In this document: piece by piece, positions 8,214 to 16,725 of the stretch | How the letters are laid out: each line of letters opens with the position of its first letter | Numbering within the stretch: position 1 is the stretch's first letter | NCBI GenBank assembly: GCA_958296105.1 | Contig: OY282441.1 | Location: 1,151,800 to 1,215,799, forward strand | Direction of reading: 5' to 3' | Length of the DNA stretch: 64,000 bases | DNA from: an uncultured Dehalococcoidia bacterium | Lineage (GTDB): Bacteria > Chloroflexota > Dehalococcoidia > Lucifugimonadales > UBA1123 | Notes under the pieces: generated by a model | The model's input: only the letters and a program-made list of their open reading frames with translations | What the model was told of the DNA's origin: nothing | Database searches by the model: none | Program-made: the position numbers and the translations under genes

Positions 8214-9206
8214 ATGGGGAATTTCGTCAGGTTCCGTTACGCGGCGCTGGCTCTGGCGGTCTTAGTGATCACGGGGGTGTCTGGATACATGGGAATCGAG
8301 GGCTGGTCGTTCCTCGATTCCGTATACATGACCATCCTTACCTTCACGACAGTGGGGTACAGTGAGGTCAGGCCGCTTTCCAGCGGCGGGCGCGTGTTTA
8401 CCACGCTGCTGATGCTGGGCGGCGTCTCCACGATGCTGTACACGCTCACGACCGCTGTTCAAGCGGTGGTGGAAGAGGAGCTTCTACGCGGCTTCCTGCG
8501 GAGGCGCACGATGGAATCCAAACTCTCACGAATGAGGGATCACTTCATAATCTGCGGCTTTGGGCGCGTGGGCAGGTCTGCGGCCGCGGCGTTCGCGCGC
8601 GAATCGCTCTCGGTGGTGGTCATAGACAGAGACGCCGACGCTATATTGGAAGCGGACAAGATGCGCTTGGCGTATATCCAGAGCGACGCGACCGAGGACG
8701 AGTCTTTGCGCGGCGCTCACGTGGACAGGGCGCGTGGACTCGTCGCGGCGCTTGGGAGCGACTCCGACAACGTGTTCGTGACCCTGTCGGCGCGCGGGAT
8801 GAATCCCGACGTGCATATCGTGGCGAGGGCGCAGAGCGAAGAGAGCCACTCGAACCTGCTGCGCGCGGGCGCCAACAGAGTCGTCTCACCGCACGAGATC
8901 GGGGGCGTCAGAATGGCTATGGCGTCCACTAGGCCGCTGGCGATCGACTTCTTGGACTCCGTCCTGCGCCCATCGGAAGAGAACGCGCAGCGTCTGACGG
9001 AGGTCATGGTCACGCCCGAATCTGCGCTCGCCAATGCGCCGATCAGCGAATCGTGCGCGGGCAAGGGCGTTCACGTTCTCGCCATACAGCGAGACGGCGC
9101 TATCATCGTCAACCCAAGCTCGGAGACGAAGTGCCTTCCGGGGGATTCGGTGGTCTTGGTGGGACACAGCCGCGTTCTGGATATCCTAGAGGGCAAGGGA
9201 ATCTGA
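8214..9206 (+). CDS. Two-helix potassium channel with RCK (TrkA-N/TrkA-C) domains
   Basis: 330 residues. The N-terminus has two transmembrane helices (about 8-25 and 60-85) flanking a pore loop with the filter-like TFTTVGYSEV (Thr45-Val52). The canonical filter is TVGYGD; here Ser-Glu replaces Gly-Asp. A TrkA-N/RCK Rossmann domain follows with GFGRVG (Gly115-Gly120) and the acidic VIDRDAD, then TrkA-C at the C-terminus. This is the MthK-like architecture. It is probably co-transcribed with the secreted protein gene upstream. Confidence 0.9.
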   Translation: MGNFVRFRYAALALAVLVITGVSGYMGIEGWSFLDSVYMTILTFTTVGYSEVRPLSSGGRVFTTLLMLGGVSTMLYTLTTAVQAVVEEELLRGFLRRRTMESKLSRMRDHFIICGFGRVGRSAAAAFARESLSVVVIDRDADAILEADKMRLAYIQSDATEDESLRGAHVDRARGLVAALGSDSDNVFVTLSARGMNPDVHIVARAQSEESHSNLLRAGANRVVSPHEIGGVRMAMASTRPLAIDFLDSVLRPSEENAQRLTEVMVTPESALANAPISESCAGKGVHVLAIQRDGAIIVNPSSETKCLPGDSVVLVGHSRVLDILEGKGI

Positions 9207-9256
9207 AAGAGCGAGGGGGCGCGTCCAAACCGGGACGGCAGCGCGGAGACGCAAAC

Positions 9257-9289
9257 CGGGAGCGCGAACGAAGAGGGTTCGCGCTCCCG
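9257..9289. terminator. 13-bp stem hairpin between convergent genes
   Basis: CGGGAGCGCGAAC at 9257-9269 pairs perfectly with 9277-9289 across a 7-nt loop. It lies between the convergent channel and OLD-like genes and could terminate both. There is no T-run on either side, so a Rho-independent role is not certain. Confidence 0.5.
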
Positions 9290-9330
9290 ATCATGGCTCG
9301 GAGACCGAAAGCTCGGCTTGCCGCTGCTTG

Positions 9331-11331
9331 CTAACGCAAGCCGGAGGCGATGGTCGCGGATCTCCCCATCTGGAGGCGGCGAGGCGCCGTTCCCGCGCCG
9401 TTGGTGGGCAGCAGCGAGTTTATCCGGTCGAACATGGAGGAGACGTTCTCCACCGTGGAGTCGTTCATCTCCGAGCGCAGGGTGCCGTGGTTCTGGAGGA
9501 AGTACGCCGCCGGCTTGTACGTGTCGAACTCGCCGTTGGCAATGTCGTTGGCTTCGAAGTAGTTCTTGATGCGCTCGGCGATGCGCGGGTTTCTGTCGGA
9601 GATCAGGCGCTGGGTGATCGGCTCCGTCAGCTCCGCCCTGTACGACTCGTTCACCAGTCTCAGGTAGAAGGCGGGATCGAGCAGGTCCTCGATATCCGCG
9701 TCTCTCACCCGGGTCACTTCGACCCACTTGACGGGAGTGCGCTGATCGGACGCCAATGCCTCGTTGATATGCTCGATGCGCTCTCTGTTGGTGGGGGTCA
9801 CGTCCATAAGTACGGCTAGGCTGGTGTAGCTTTCGCCAAGCAGCGAGACGAACGCGGGCAGGTTCTCCGCTCTGCCGACGGGGATTATCACCCATCTGGG
9901 ATCGAGCTTGGAGAGTCCCTCGGACGCGCAGATTTCCCCCAGCACCTGAAGATAGATGAGGTCGGACGCGGAGTTGACGAGCAGGCAGTGAGGCGCAAGG
10001 AAGAGCGTCTGGGCGAGCCGGTATCCCAGCGCGGTTTGCAGGGGGAAAACCGTCTCTTGGCTGTTCATCAGAACGTCTTCGCTGACCACCGTACCCTGCC
10101 CGTCCATGTCCTCGACGGTGCGCACGCTGGGCAGGCTGTCGAGGTTTATCATAAATGGGGAGTGGGTGGTGTATATGACCTGATGCTTGGGGGCGAGCCG
10201 CTCATCTATGAAGCGCAGGAAGTCGTGCTGCGCGAGGGCGTGCAGGTTCAGGCCAGGCTCGTCGAGCAGAATGACCATGTCGCGGCGCTGCTCGTCTTCT
10301 TCGAGGTTCGAGAAGTAGACCAAGAAGCTGAAGAACCAGACGAATCCCTTGGAACGCTCGTCGAAGGGGACGGACACCCGATGCCTGTCGTTCCAGATTC
10401 GGACGTGGAGGATCGTCCCGGAGTCGAGCGGGGGCGGATCGTTCGGGTTCGCCACGGACAGGTCGAACTCGACTCTGAGCTGCGTGTTCTGCTTCCAGAA
10501 CTCGAATATCTCGTCGCTGATGCCGATGGACGCGGATTCCAGCTCCGCCTTGAGGTACTCGTAGCTCATCTGCTGTTCGAGGTCGTCCATGTCGGCGCCC
10601 ACCATGGACAGCAGCGCCAAGAAGGTGCGGTCTGCGTCATCCATGACCTCCATGTTCATGCGTCGCTGCTTGATGTCCTGTATGGAGATGCGGCCGCGCA
10701 TGGCGCTGTAGTTGTCGAAGTACACGAAGTCCGGCAGGCGGCGTTCGAGATGCTCCAGTATGATCTGCTGCTCCACGTCCATGCTGAAGCGCTCGGGCAG
10801 CTCTGCCAGCAGCGCCCTAGCCTGCTGCGGCTGGAAGTCGAGTGACTCGAGGCGGCTTTTCAGCTCCTCCCAGTTGGCGACGCCCTCCACGTAGGACAGC
10901 GTCTCGTGTGGAAGGTCTGCCGAATCTATGACGTGGCGCACCACCGCCGCATGATCGACGTCTACCTCCCAGCAGCGCTGGTTCTTGAAGTTCTTGGATG
11001 CCATGACCCGTCTCGACCTGAGAACGCCCTGCCCGAATCGAGATTCCAGCTCTTCGATCTCCTCGTCGGTCAGCTCGAACTCCGCCCGGATTACGGTTGC
11101 CGGCTCTCGCTCGTGCCGCCTCCGGTAGCGGACGTATCCCTTTCTGGGGTAGTCGCGCAGGTCGAAGTTGCTGTTGGCGCCGTCTACCGGATTCAGGCGG
11201 CGCAGCGCCTGCAAGAACGCGGTCTTGCCCGACTCGTTCTTGCCCACCATGCAGGTCACGTTGTCAAGCGAGACCCATCCGGAATCGTCGACGCTCCGAT
11301 AGTTCGTGACCCTTGCTCGCGTTATCTTCAT
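9331..11331 (-). CDS. OLD-family ATPase with degenerate TOPRIM domain
   Basis: 666 residues of the OLD type (overcoming lysogenization defect) with an SMC/RecF-like ATPase. Walker A is GKNESGKT (Gly30-Thr37). Walker B is ILLDEPGLNLH near residue 355, followed by the H-loop YTTHSPFMI. A TOPRIM-like domain starts near residue 448. The TOPRIM positions usually occupied by Glu (VEGxSD) and Asp-x-Asp read VNSASD and LMDVTP, although the later EDLLDP segment is kept, so nuclease chemistry may be lost. Family members include phage-exclusion OLD and Gabija GajA, but no UvrD-like GajB is adjacent. ATG 11331 follows GAGGAGA. The 280-bp gap upstream (11332-11611) is lower in GC and holds nothing I recognise. 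Confidence 0.85.
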   Translation of the reverse strand: MKITRARVTNYRSVDDSGWVSLDNVTCMVGKNESGKTAFLQALRRLNPVDGANSNFDLRDYPRKGYVRYRRRHEREPATVIRAEFELTDEEIEELESRFGQGVLRSRRVMASKNFKNQRCWEVDVDHAAVVRHVIDSADLPHETLSYVEGVANWEELKSRLESLDFQPQQARALLAELPERFSMDVEQQIILEHLERRLPDFVYFDNYSAMRGRISIQDIKQRRMNMEVMDDADRTFLALLSMVGADMDDLEQQMSYEYLKAELESASIGISDEIFEFWKQNTQLRVEFDLSVANPNDPPPLDSGTILHVRIWNDRHRVSVPFDERSKGFVWFFSFLVYFSNLEEDEQRRDMVILLDEPGLNLHALAQHDFLRFIDERLAPKHQVIYTTHSPFMINLDSLPSVRTVEDMDGQGTVVSEDVLMNSQETVFPLQTALGYRLAQTLFLAPHCLLVNSASDLIYLQVLGEICASEGLSKLDPRWVIIPVGRAENLPAFVSLLGESYTSLAVLMDVTPTNRERIEHINEALASDQRTPVKWVEVTRVRDADIEDLLDPAFYLRLVNESYRAELTEPITQRLISDRNPRIAERIKNYFEANDIANGEFDTYKPAAYFLQNHGTLRSEMNDSTVENVSSMFDRINSLLPTNGAGTAPRRLQMGRSATIASGLR

Positions 11332-11611
11332 ACTGTCTCCTCACCTCAGCGCCAAATTGCTCGGGCGCGTCCCGAATCGTGGGAACGCCGCCTCGCCCAT
11401 CCCCACACGCGCGGCGTCGCGTGTGCCGCCCCGCCTATGAAATCGTCCTTGCTGAGAAGGCTAGCCCCCAGCCAGCAATCATTTCAAGGCGTTTACTGTA
11501 CTGTGTTTAGACTTAGCGCAAGTCTGTATATCGAAATTCGCCTATCCAAAGTCCGAGCGTCGAGACGCGGGCATCGAGACCGTTCACGCCAGACCGTTTA
11601 CACCAGACCGT

Positions 11612-12457
11612 TTACACTAGGCTGTAGCCCGATCCCTGCCGGTCGACGCCGGTTCCCTGCGCCTTCTCTATCCAGCCGAACTCCTTCAGTATCTGCTGGC
11701 TGTACGTCACCCTGCCCGTGACTGTGTCGAGCGGCTCCGTGGCCAGAAGCAGCGCCGATCTCGCCATGAGGTCGGGGTGTTCGCCTCTCGGGTCGTCTAT
11801 GCCGCTGACGAGGTTGTGGAACACGGTGCCCGGAGTCGGCACGACCTGTGATGGCGATACGCAGGTGACGGATATTCCGTACCGATAGACCTCCTGCGCC
11901 AGTCCTTGGCTGAATCGTTCGAGCGCGGCCTTCTCGGCTCCGTAGCACGTGCCGCCCGAGCCGGCGGGGGCGTCCGGGTATGGACCGCGCCCTGGCCCTA
12001 TGGCGGCTCCGGAGGATATGTTTACGATGCTGCCGCCGTTCTCCTTCATGTCCGCAATCGCAAGCTGGCTCAGGATGAACGGGGCGTGGAAGTTGACTGC
12101 CCACGAGCGCATCCAGCGGCGCAGGGGATAGTCTTCGAGGGGAATGAAGTAGGTCAGCGCCGCGTTGTTGACCAGCACGTCTACGCTGCCGTAGGCGGCG
12201 TGAGCCTCATCGAACAGCCGCTCGCAGTCCTCGGGGAGTGAGATGTTGACCGAGGACGCCGTGGCCTCGCCGCCCGCCTCGCGTATGTCCGCCACCGTCT
12301 TTTCCAGCGAGCCTTCGAGGGGGTGATCGCCTTCTCTCAGCGTGCGCGCCGCCGCCACTACGCTGCCGCCCTCGGCGGCGAACAGCCTGGCTATCTCAGC
12401 GCCGATGCCTCTGCTGGAGCCGGTAATCACGCACACTTTGCCATCTAGCTTGCCCAT
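11612..12457 (-). CDS. Short-chain dehydrogenase/reductase (SDR)
   Basis: 281 residues of classical SDR type. The NAD(P)-binding motif TGSSRGIG is at about residues 13-20, NNAAL follows near 95, the catalytic Ser is in NISSGAA, and the active-site Tyr-Lys pair is in YGAEK near residue 170. The C-terminal tail of about 30 residues is longer than in minimal SDRs. The substrate is unknown. It is divergently transcribed from the cyclase-family gene. Confidence 0.9.
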   Translation of the reverse strand: MGKLDGKVCVITGSSRGIGAEIARLFAAEGGSVVAAARTLREGDHPLEGSLEKTVADIREAGGEATASSVNISLPEDCERLFDEAHAAYGSVDVLVNNAALTYFIPLEDYPLRRWMRSWAVNFHAPFILSQLAIADMKENGGSIVNISSGAAIGPGRGPYPDAPAGSGGTCYGAEKAALERFSQGLAQEVYRYGISVTCVSPSQVVPTPGTVFHNLVSGIDDPRGEHPDLMARSALLLATEPLDTVTGRVTYSQQILKEFGWIEKAQGTGVDRQGSGYSLV

Positions 12458-12619
12458 TGAATGGCCTCCGTCTTATCCGTATTTGGTTCTTCGACAAGAC
12501 TGATTATACATATTTCCATGAGACGGGGGCGCGGAGGCTGCAAAGTCCGAGCGCCGCTCTTGCCCGCGCTCGGTGTATGGGGTACATTTGCCCAGAACTG
12601 GAATCGGGAGGGTCGGAAC

Positions 12620-13537
12620 GTGGCTGAAAGACAGACTCCAACCAAAGACGAGGTGATGTCTTACCTCAGAGACCGGCGCAACTGGGGGCGCTGGGGCGAC
12701 AACGGATCGGCGGGCGCGATCAACCTGATCACCGCCGAGAAGCGGCTGGAGGCGGTGGGACTGGCGCAGAACGGGCGAACGGTGTCGCTCAGCCGCCCCT
12801 GGGCAGTGGAGCCCAGGGCCGAGAACCCGAGGCCGGCGCAGCATTTCATGTCCGTCATGGACAGGGGAAGCGGAGGCGGCGCGGCGATGGACTTCTACGG
12901 CGTGTTCTACCACGGCACCGCCACCACGCACATAGACGCGCTCTGCCACGTCTGGGACGACGGCGGCATGTGGGACGGCAAATCGCCGGACGAGACGCTG
13001 ACCTTCAGCGGCGGCACATACGGCACGGTCGACGCTTGGAGCGGCGGCATCCTCACGCGCGGCGTTCTGCTCGACGTTCCAAGCCACAGGGGGGTTCCAT
13101 ACGTCACGCTCGAATCGCCAGTACACGGCTGGGAGCTGGAGGACATCGCAGCGGCGCAAGGGGTGGAGATAAGGCCGGGCGACGCCGTCATGGTGTACAG
13201 TGGGCGCGAGGCATACGCCGCCGAGCGCGGCGGCAGCTGGGCGGGCGAGGCGTCCAGGCCGGGGCTGCACGCATCCTGCCTGCCCTTCGTGCGAGACAAC
13301 GACATATCCATACTCGGATGGGACATGATGGACGCCTCCCCCAACGAGTACGGCATCCCTTGGTCCGTGCATGGCGTGATATTCGCCTACGGCGTGGCGC
13401 TGCTCGACAACTCGCTGCTCGAACCGCTTGCCAATGCCTGCGCCGAGGAGGGCCGCCACGAGTTCATGCTGACGATCAACCCGCTCAACGTGGTCGGAGG
13501 CACGGGTTCGCCGGTTAACCCGATAGCGGTGTTCTGA
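12620..13537 (+). CDS. Cyclase-family (kynurenine formamidase-like) metal hydrolase
   Basis: 305 residues from the GTG at 12620, which has GGGAGGG about 7 nt upstream; an earlier in-frame start at 12461 would add an unsupported N-terminus. The metal-binding motif of the cyclase/KynB family is visible as HGTATTHIDALCH (His98, His104, Asp106, His110). Family members hydrolyse aryl formamides, isatin or related cyclic amides. The neighbouring divergent SDR may act in the same pathway. The gap 13538-13726 holds nothing I recognise. Confidence 0.85.
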   Translation: MAERQTPTKDEVMSYLRDRRNWGRWGDNGSAGAINLITAEKRLEAVGLAQNGRTVSLSRPWAVEPRAENPRPAQHFMSVMDRGSGGGAAMDFYGVFYHGTATTHIDALCHVWDDGGMWDGKSPDETLTFSGGTYGTVDAWSGGILTRGVLLDVPSHRGVPYVTLESPVHGWELEDIAAAQGVEIRPGDAVMVYSGREAYAAERGGSWAGEASRPGLHASCLPFVRDNDISILGWDMMDASPNEYGIPWSVHGVIFAYGVALLDNSLLEPLANACAEEGRHEFMLTINPLNVVGGTGSPVNPIAVF

Positions 13538-13726
13538 GGCTGGCGGTCGTCTGGCGCGAGACTCCGCGCAGCCGTTCGCGCCGGACTTCACATCGCATAC
13601 TCACGCAAGCGCGCTCGGCGACTGTCGGCGAGCGTCCCGACAGTCAGGCGTCCATGCCAGCCGCTATTGAAAATTCTGCCCGCTGTTGGCTAACCTTCTC
13701 TTTTGGGAAAGGCGGGCTGGTGAGCT

Positions 13727-14656
13727 ATGGAGCGGAAGACTGTCATTCGGGCGGAGCGGATCGTAAAGCGCTATGACGGCTTCACCGCCGTGGACGGCGT
13801 GGATTTCGAGATACTACAGGGGGAGTGCTTCGGCTTTCTGGGGCCGAACGGCGCGGGCAAGACTTCTACCATGAAGATGATAGCGTGCGTCTCGCCGCTG
13901 ACGAGCGGCGGGATCACGGTGTCGGGCATGGACGTTCGGCGCAGGGCGAGGGACATCAAGCGCATTCTCGGCGTGGTGTCGCAAGCCGACAGCCTCGACC
14001 CGGACCTCGACGTTCTTCACAACCTGCTGGCATTCGCGCGCTACTTCGACATTCCCAAAGAAGCCGCAAGGCGGAGGGCGCGCGAGGGGCTGGACCTGTT
14101 TCAGCTTCTGGACAAGCGCGGCAGCCGAGTAGAGGAGCTTTCGGGCGGCATGAGGCGGCGGCTGCTCATCGCGCGCTCGCTGATCAACGACCCCGACATT
14201 CTCGTTCTGGACGAACCCACTACTGGGCTGGATCCGCAGGCGCGGCTGATGGTCTGGGACAAGCTCAGCCTGCTCAAGTCGCAGGGCATAACCATGCTGC
14301 TGACCACGCACTACATGGACGAGGCGGCGTATCTGTGCGATCGGCTGGTGGTGATGGATCACGGCAAGATTCTGGCTCAGGGGACGCCGAGACAGCTGAT
14401 ACGCAGTCTGGTGGGGGATCTGGTGGTGGAGATAAAGGTTCGACACGCGGAGAAGCCCGCGCTGATCGCGCGCATAGAGTCGGCGCGCTCTGGGGCGCGT
14501 GTGGAAGACCGCGCCGATACCCTGCTCATGTACCCGGAGAATGGCTCGATCTCGCTGGACGGGATGGGTCTGGATGGCTTCGACGTAGTCCACAGGCCCG
14601 CGAACCTCGAGGACGTGTTCCTGCGGCTCACCGGGCGCGGTCTGCGGGAGGAGTAG
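13727..14656 (+). CDS. ABC transporter ATP-binding protein (NodI/DrrA-like)
   Basis: 309 residues. Walker A is GPNGAGKT near residue 41, the Q-loop is VSQAD, the signature is LSGGMRRR, Walker B is ILVLDEPTTGLD and the switch His is in LLTTHYMDEA. The C-terminal region of about 80 residues is typical of DrrA/NodI-type exporters with ABC-2 permeases. The permease gene begins 6 nt after its stop. Likely substrates are lipids, polysaccharides or small hydrophobic molecules; which one cannot be told. Confidence 0.92.
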   Translation: MERKTVIRAERIVKRYDGFTAVDGVDFEILQGECFGFLGPNGAGKTSTMKMIACVSPLTSGGITVSGMDVRRRARDIKRILGVVSQADSLDPDLDVLHNLLAFARYFDIPKEAARRRAREGLDLFQLLDKRGSRVEELSGGMRRRLLIARSLINDPDILVLDEPTTGLDPQARLMVWDKLSLLKSQGITMLLTTHYMDEAAYLCDRLVVMDHGKILAQGTPRQLIRSLVGDLVVEIKVRHAEKPALIARIESARSGARVEDRADTLLMYPENGSISLDGMGLDGFDVVHRPANLEDVFLRLTGRGLREE

Positions 14657-14662
14657 CTGGCG

Positions 14663-15442
14663 ATGCTTTCAGTTGTCAGGAGGACCCCGGTATGGGGCGG
14701 CGCGAAACTGTGGCAGCGCAACCGCGACGCCGTCATCCGCGCCTGGAAGGTGGAGATAGGCGGCCTGTTCATGGAGCCGTTCATCCTGCTGGTGGCGATG
14801 GGCTTCGGACTGGGATCCTACGTTGGGAACATCGGCGACCTGACCTACGCGCAGTTCCTCGCGCCGGGCATCATCGCAAGCTACGCGATGTTCCACGCCA
14901 CGTTCGACGCCACATACGGCGCGTACATGCGCATGGAGAGCCACCACATATTCGATGCCATGCTGTTCACGCCGATGGAGCCGCAGGACATAGTCATGGG
15001 CGAGGTGATGTGGGGCGCGACGAGAGCGGTCATCTCCGCCGCCGCCGTGCTGTTCGCGGCGACTCTGTTCGGGCTTATCACCTCGCCGCTGGCGCTGCTG
15101 ACGCTGCCCGTCGCCTACCTGATCGGAGCGGTGTTCGCCGCGATGGCGATGATTCTCACTGCCACCGCAACCACCATAGGGGCGATGAACAACTTCTTCA
15201 CGCTGTTTCTGCTGCCGATGTTCTACGTTAGCGGAACGTTCTTTCCGCTGGACAGGCTGCCCGATCTGGCGCAGAAGATCGCGTGGGCGCTTCCGCTGAC
15301 TCCGGCGGCCAGCCTCGTGCGCGGCCTCGCAACCGGAGAGCTCACCCCCTGGATGCTCGCATGGACAGCCGAGCTGATCGCGTTCGCGGCAGTCTCTCTA
15401 TTCGTGGCCTCCCACTTCATGCGCAAGCGCCTGATCAAGTAG
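14663..15442 (+). CDS. ABC-2 type permease (NodJ-like)
   Basis: 259 residues with six predicted transmembrane helices in the ABC-2 pattern. It has the family segment MFYVSGTFFPLDRLPDLAQ and the following LPLTPAASLVRGL, characteristic of NodJ/DrrB-type exporter permeases. It forms a two-gene exporter with the ATPase immediately upstream. Confidence 0.9.
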   Translation: MLSVVRRTPVWGGAKLWQRNRDAVIRAWKVEIGGLFMEPFILLVAMGFGLGSYVGNIGDLTYAQFLAPGIIASYAMFHATFDATYGAYMRMESHHIFDAMLFTPMEPQDIVMGEVMWGATRAVISAAAVLFAATLFGLITSPLALLTLPVAYLIGAVFAAMAMILTATATTIGAMNNFFTLFLLPMFYVSGTFFPLDRLPDLAQKIAWALPLTPAASLVRGLATGELTPWMLAWTAELIAFAAVSLFVASHFMRKRLIK

Positions 15443-15460
15443 AACCGCCCGATTCGGTGG

Positions 15461-15466
15461 TATAAT
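15461..15466 (+). promoter_or_regulatory. Extended -10 promoter (TGG-TATAAT)
   Basis: A perfect TATAAT preceded by TGG (extended -10 TGn) lies 48 bp before the ATG at 15514. No clear -35 is present, as expected for extended -10 promoters. Confidence 0.6.
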
Positions 15467-15513
15467 CCGCATACTCGCGACTCGCTGTCGCCACCATAGT
15501 ATGGGAGGTCAAC

Positions 15514-16647
15514 ATGATCTTTGCAGACGGAGCGGATATCTATCGCAGTCTCGGAGTCTCAGCCGCGATCACCGCGTCCGGATCCACCACCGCCTACGGG
15601 GGAAGCAAGCTGCGCCCGGAGGTGACGGACGCCATGAACAAGGCGTCCCGGACGATGGTCAACCTAGACCATCTCAACGCGGCGGCTGGCCGAGCCATAG
15701 CCGAGATCACGGGCGCCGAGGCGGGCCTGGTGACGTCCGGGGCAGCCGGAGGGCTGGTGCTTCAGGCTGCGGCGGTCATGGCAGGGAGCGACCCGGCGCG
15801 AATGGCGCGGCTTCCCAACTCGGACGGTCTCAAGAACGAGATCGTCATGCACACGGCCCACCGCTTCCCATACGACCAGTGCTACACCGCCACCGGAGCG
15901 ACGATAGTCAATATCGGCGACGGGCGCAGGTGCCAGCCGTGGGAGCTGGAGGCCGCCATCAACGAAAACACCGCCGCCGTCGCCTACCTGTTCTCGTCGT
16001 TCCTGAGCCGCCGCGCCATTCCCTTCGAGCAGGTGGTCGAGATCGCCCACGCGCGCGATGTTCCGGTCATAGTGGACGCCGCCTCGTACCTGCCGCCGAG
16101 AGCCAATCTCACGCGGTTCGTCGAGGCAGGGGCGGACATGGTGCAGTTCTCGGGCGGCAAGGGTGTTCGGGGGCCGCAGGGAACGGGTATCTTGGCGGGG
16201 CGCGCCGACCTCATAGAAGCGGCTTACGCCAACGCCAGCCCTCACCAGTTCATCGGCAGGGGAATGAAGGTGGCCAAGGAGGAGATCGTCGGCCTCGTCG
16301 AGGCGCTGCGCATCTTCGTATCGGAAGACGAGGATGCGCAGATGCGGCGGTACAGCGAGATGTGCGATCGGGTGGTGGACGCGCTCATCGAGGCGCCGGG
16401 CCTGGACGTGACGGTGGAGCATGACGACTGGCACTACCTCACGCCCCTTGCGGTGATGAAGTTCACCCGCGACTGGCGCGGCCCATCGAGAGACGAAGTT
16501 CACGCCCAAATGGCCGCCGGCGACCCGCCGATATACCTGCACGACATCAACGACCCGGACGAGCTGGCGGTCGACCCGTTCAACCTGGACGAGCGGGAGC
16601 TGGAAATCGTCATCCACCGCCTGCGCGAGGTTCTGCTCGGTGGGTGA
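15514..16647 (+). CDS. SelA-fold PLP-dependent enzyme (aminotransferase class V-like)
   Basis: 377 residues. The protein follows the SelA/D-glucosaminate-6-phosphate ammonia-lyase type PLP fold. It has an N-terminal GSTTAYGGSKL substrate-loop, TSGAAGGLVLQAAA (cofactor phosphate region), PVIVDAASYLPP (Asp to the pyridine nitrogen) and the Schiff-base Lys216 in FSGGKGVRGPQGTG. ATG 15514 follows GGGAGG. True selenocysteine synthases are longer (about 450 residues) with an N-terminal tRNA-binding domain not evident here, so I do not call it selA; an amino-acid or sugar-acid lyase is more likely. Confidence 0.8.
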   Translation: MIFADGADIYRSLGVSAAITASGSTTAYGGSKLRPEVTDAMNKASRTMVNLDHLNAAAGRAIAEITGAEAGLVTSGAAGGLVLQAAAVMAGSDPARMARLPNSDGLKNEIVMHTAHRFPYDQCYTATGATIVNIGDGRRCQPWELEAAINENTAAVAYLFSSFLSRRAIPFEQVVEIAHARDVPVIVDAASYLPPRANLTRFVEAGADMVQFSGGKGVRGPQGTGILAGRADLIEAAYANASPHQFIGRGMKVAKEEIVGLVEALRIFVSEDEDAQMRRYSEMCDRVVDALIEAPGLDVTVEHDDWHYLTPLAVMKFTRDWRGPSRDEVHAQMAAGDPPIYLHDINDPDELAVDPFNLDERELEIVIHRLREVLLGG

Positions 16648-16692
16648 CGGAGGTCGCCCGTCCACGGAACGGCCGTGTTTTGGACACAGAAA

Positions 16693-16698
16693 TACAAT
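16693..16698 (+). promoter_or_regulatory. Candidate -10 element (TACAAT) for the Uma2 array
   Basis: TACAAT lies 28 bp before the first Uma2 ATG at 16726. No equivalent occurs in the 42-bp spacers between the later copies, so this may drive the whole array. Confidence 0.4.
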
Positions 16699-16725
16699 AC
16701 CCTCCCGACAGCCCGGAGGACAGAA

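Noticed and set aside
9331-11331. A Gabija defence system
   Set aside because: Only the OLD-like gene is present; no GajB helicase is adjacent, and the TOPRIM catalytic residues are missing.
15514-16647. The SelA-fold enzyme as selenocysteine synthase supporting the candidate selenoprotein
   Set aside because: It is too short, lacks an evident tRNA-binding N-terminal domain, and SelA-fold lyases are common paralogues. No selB, selC or selD is in the window.
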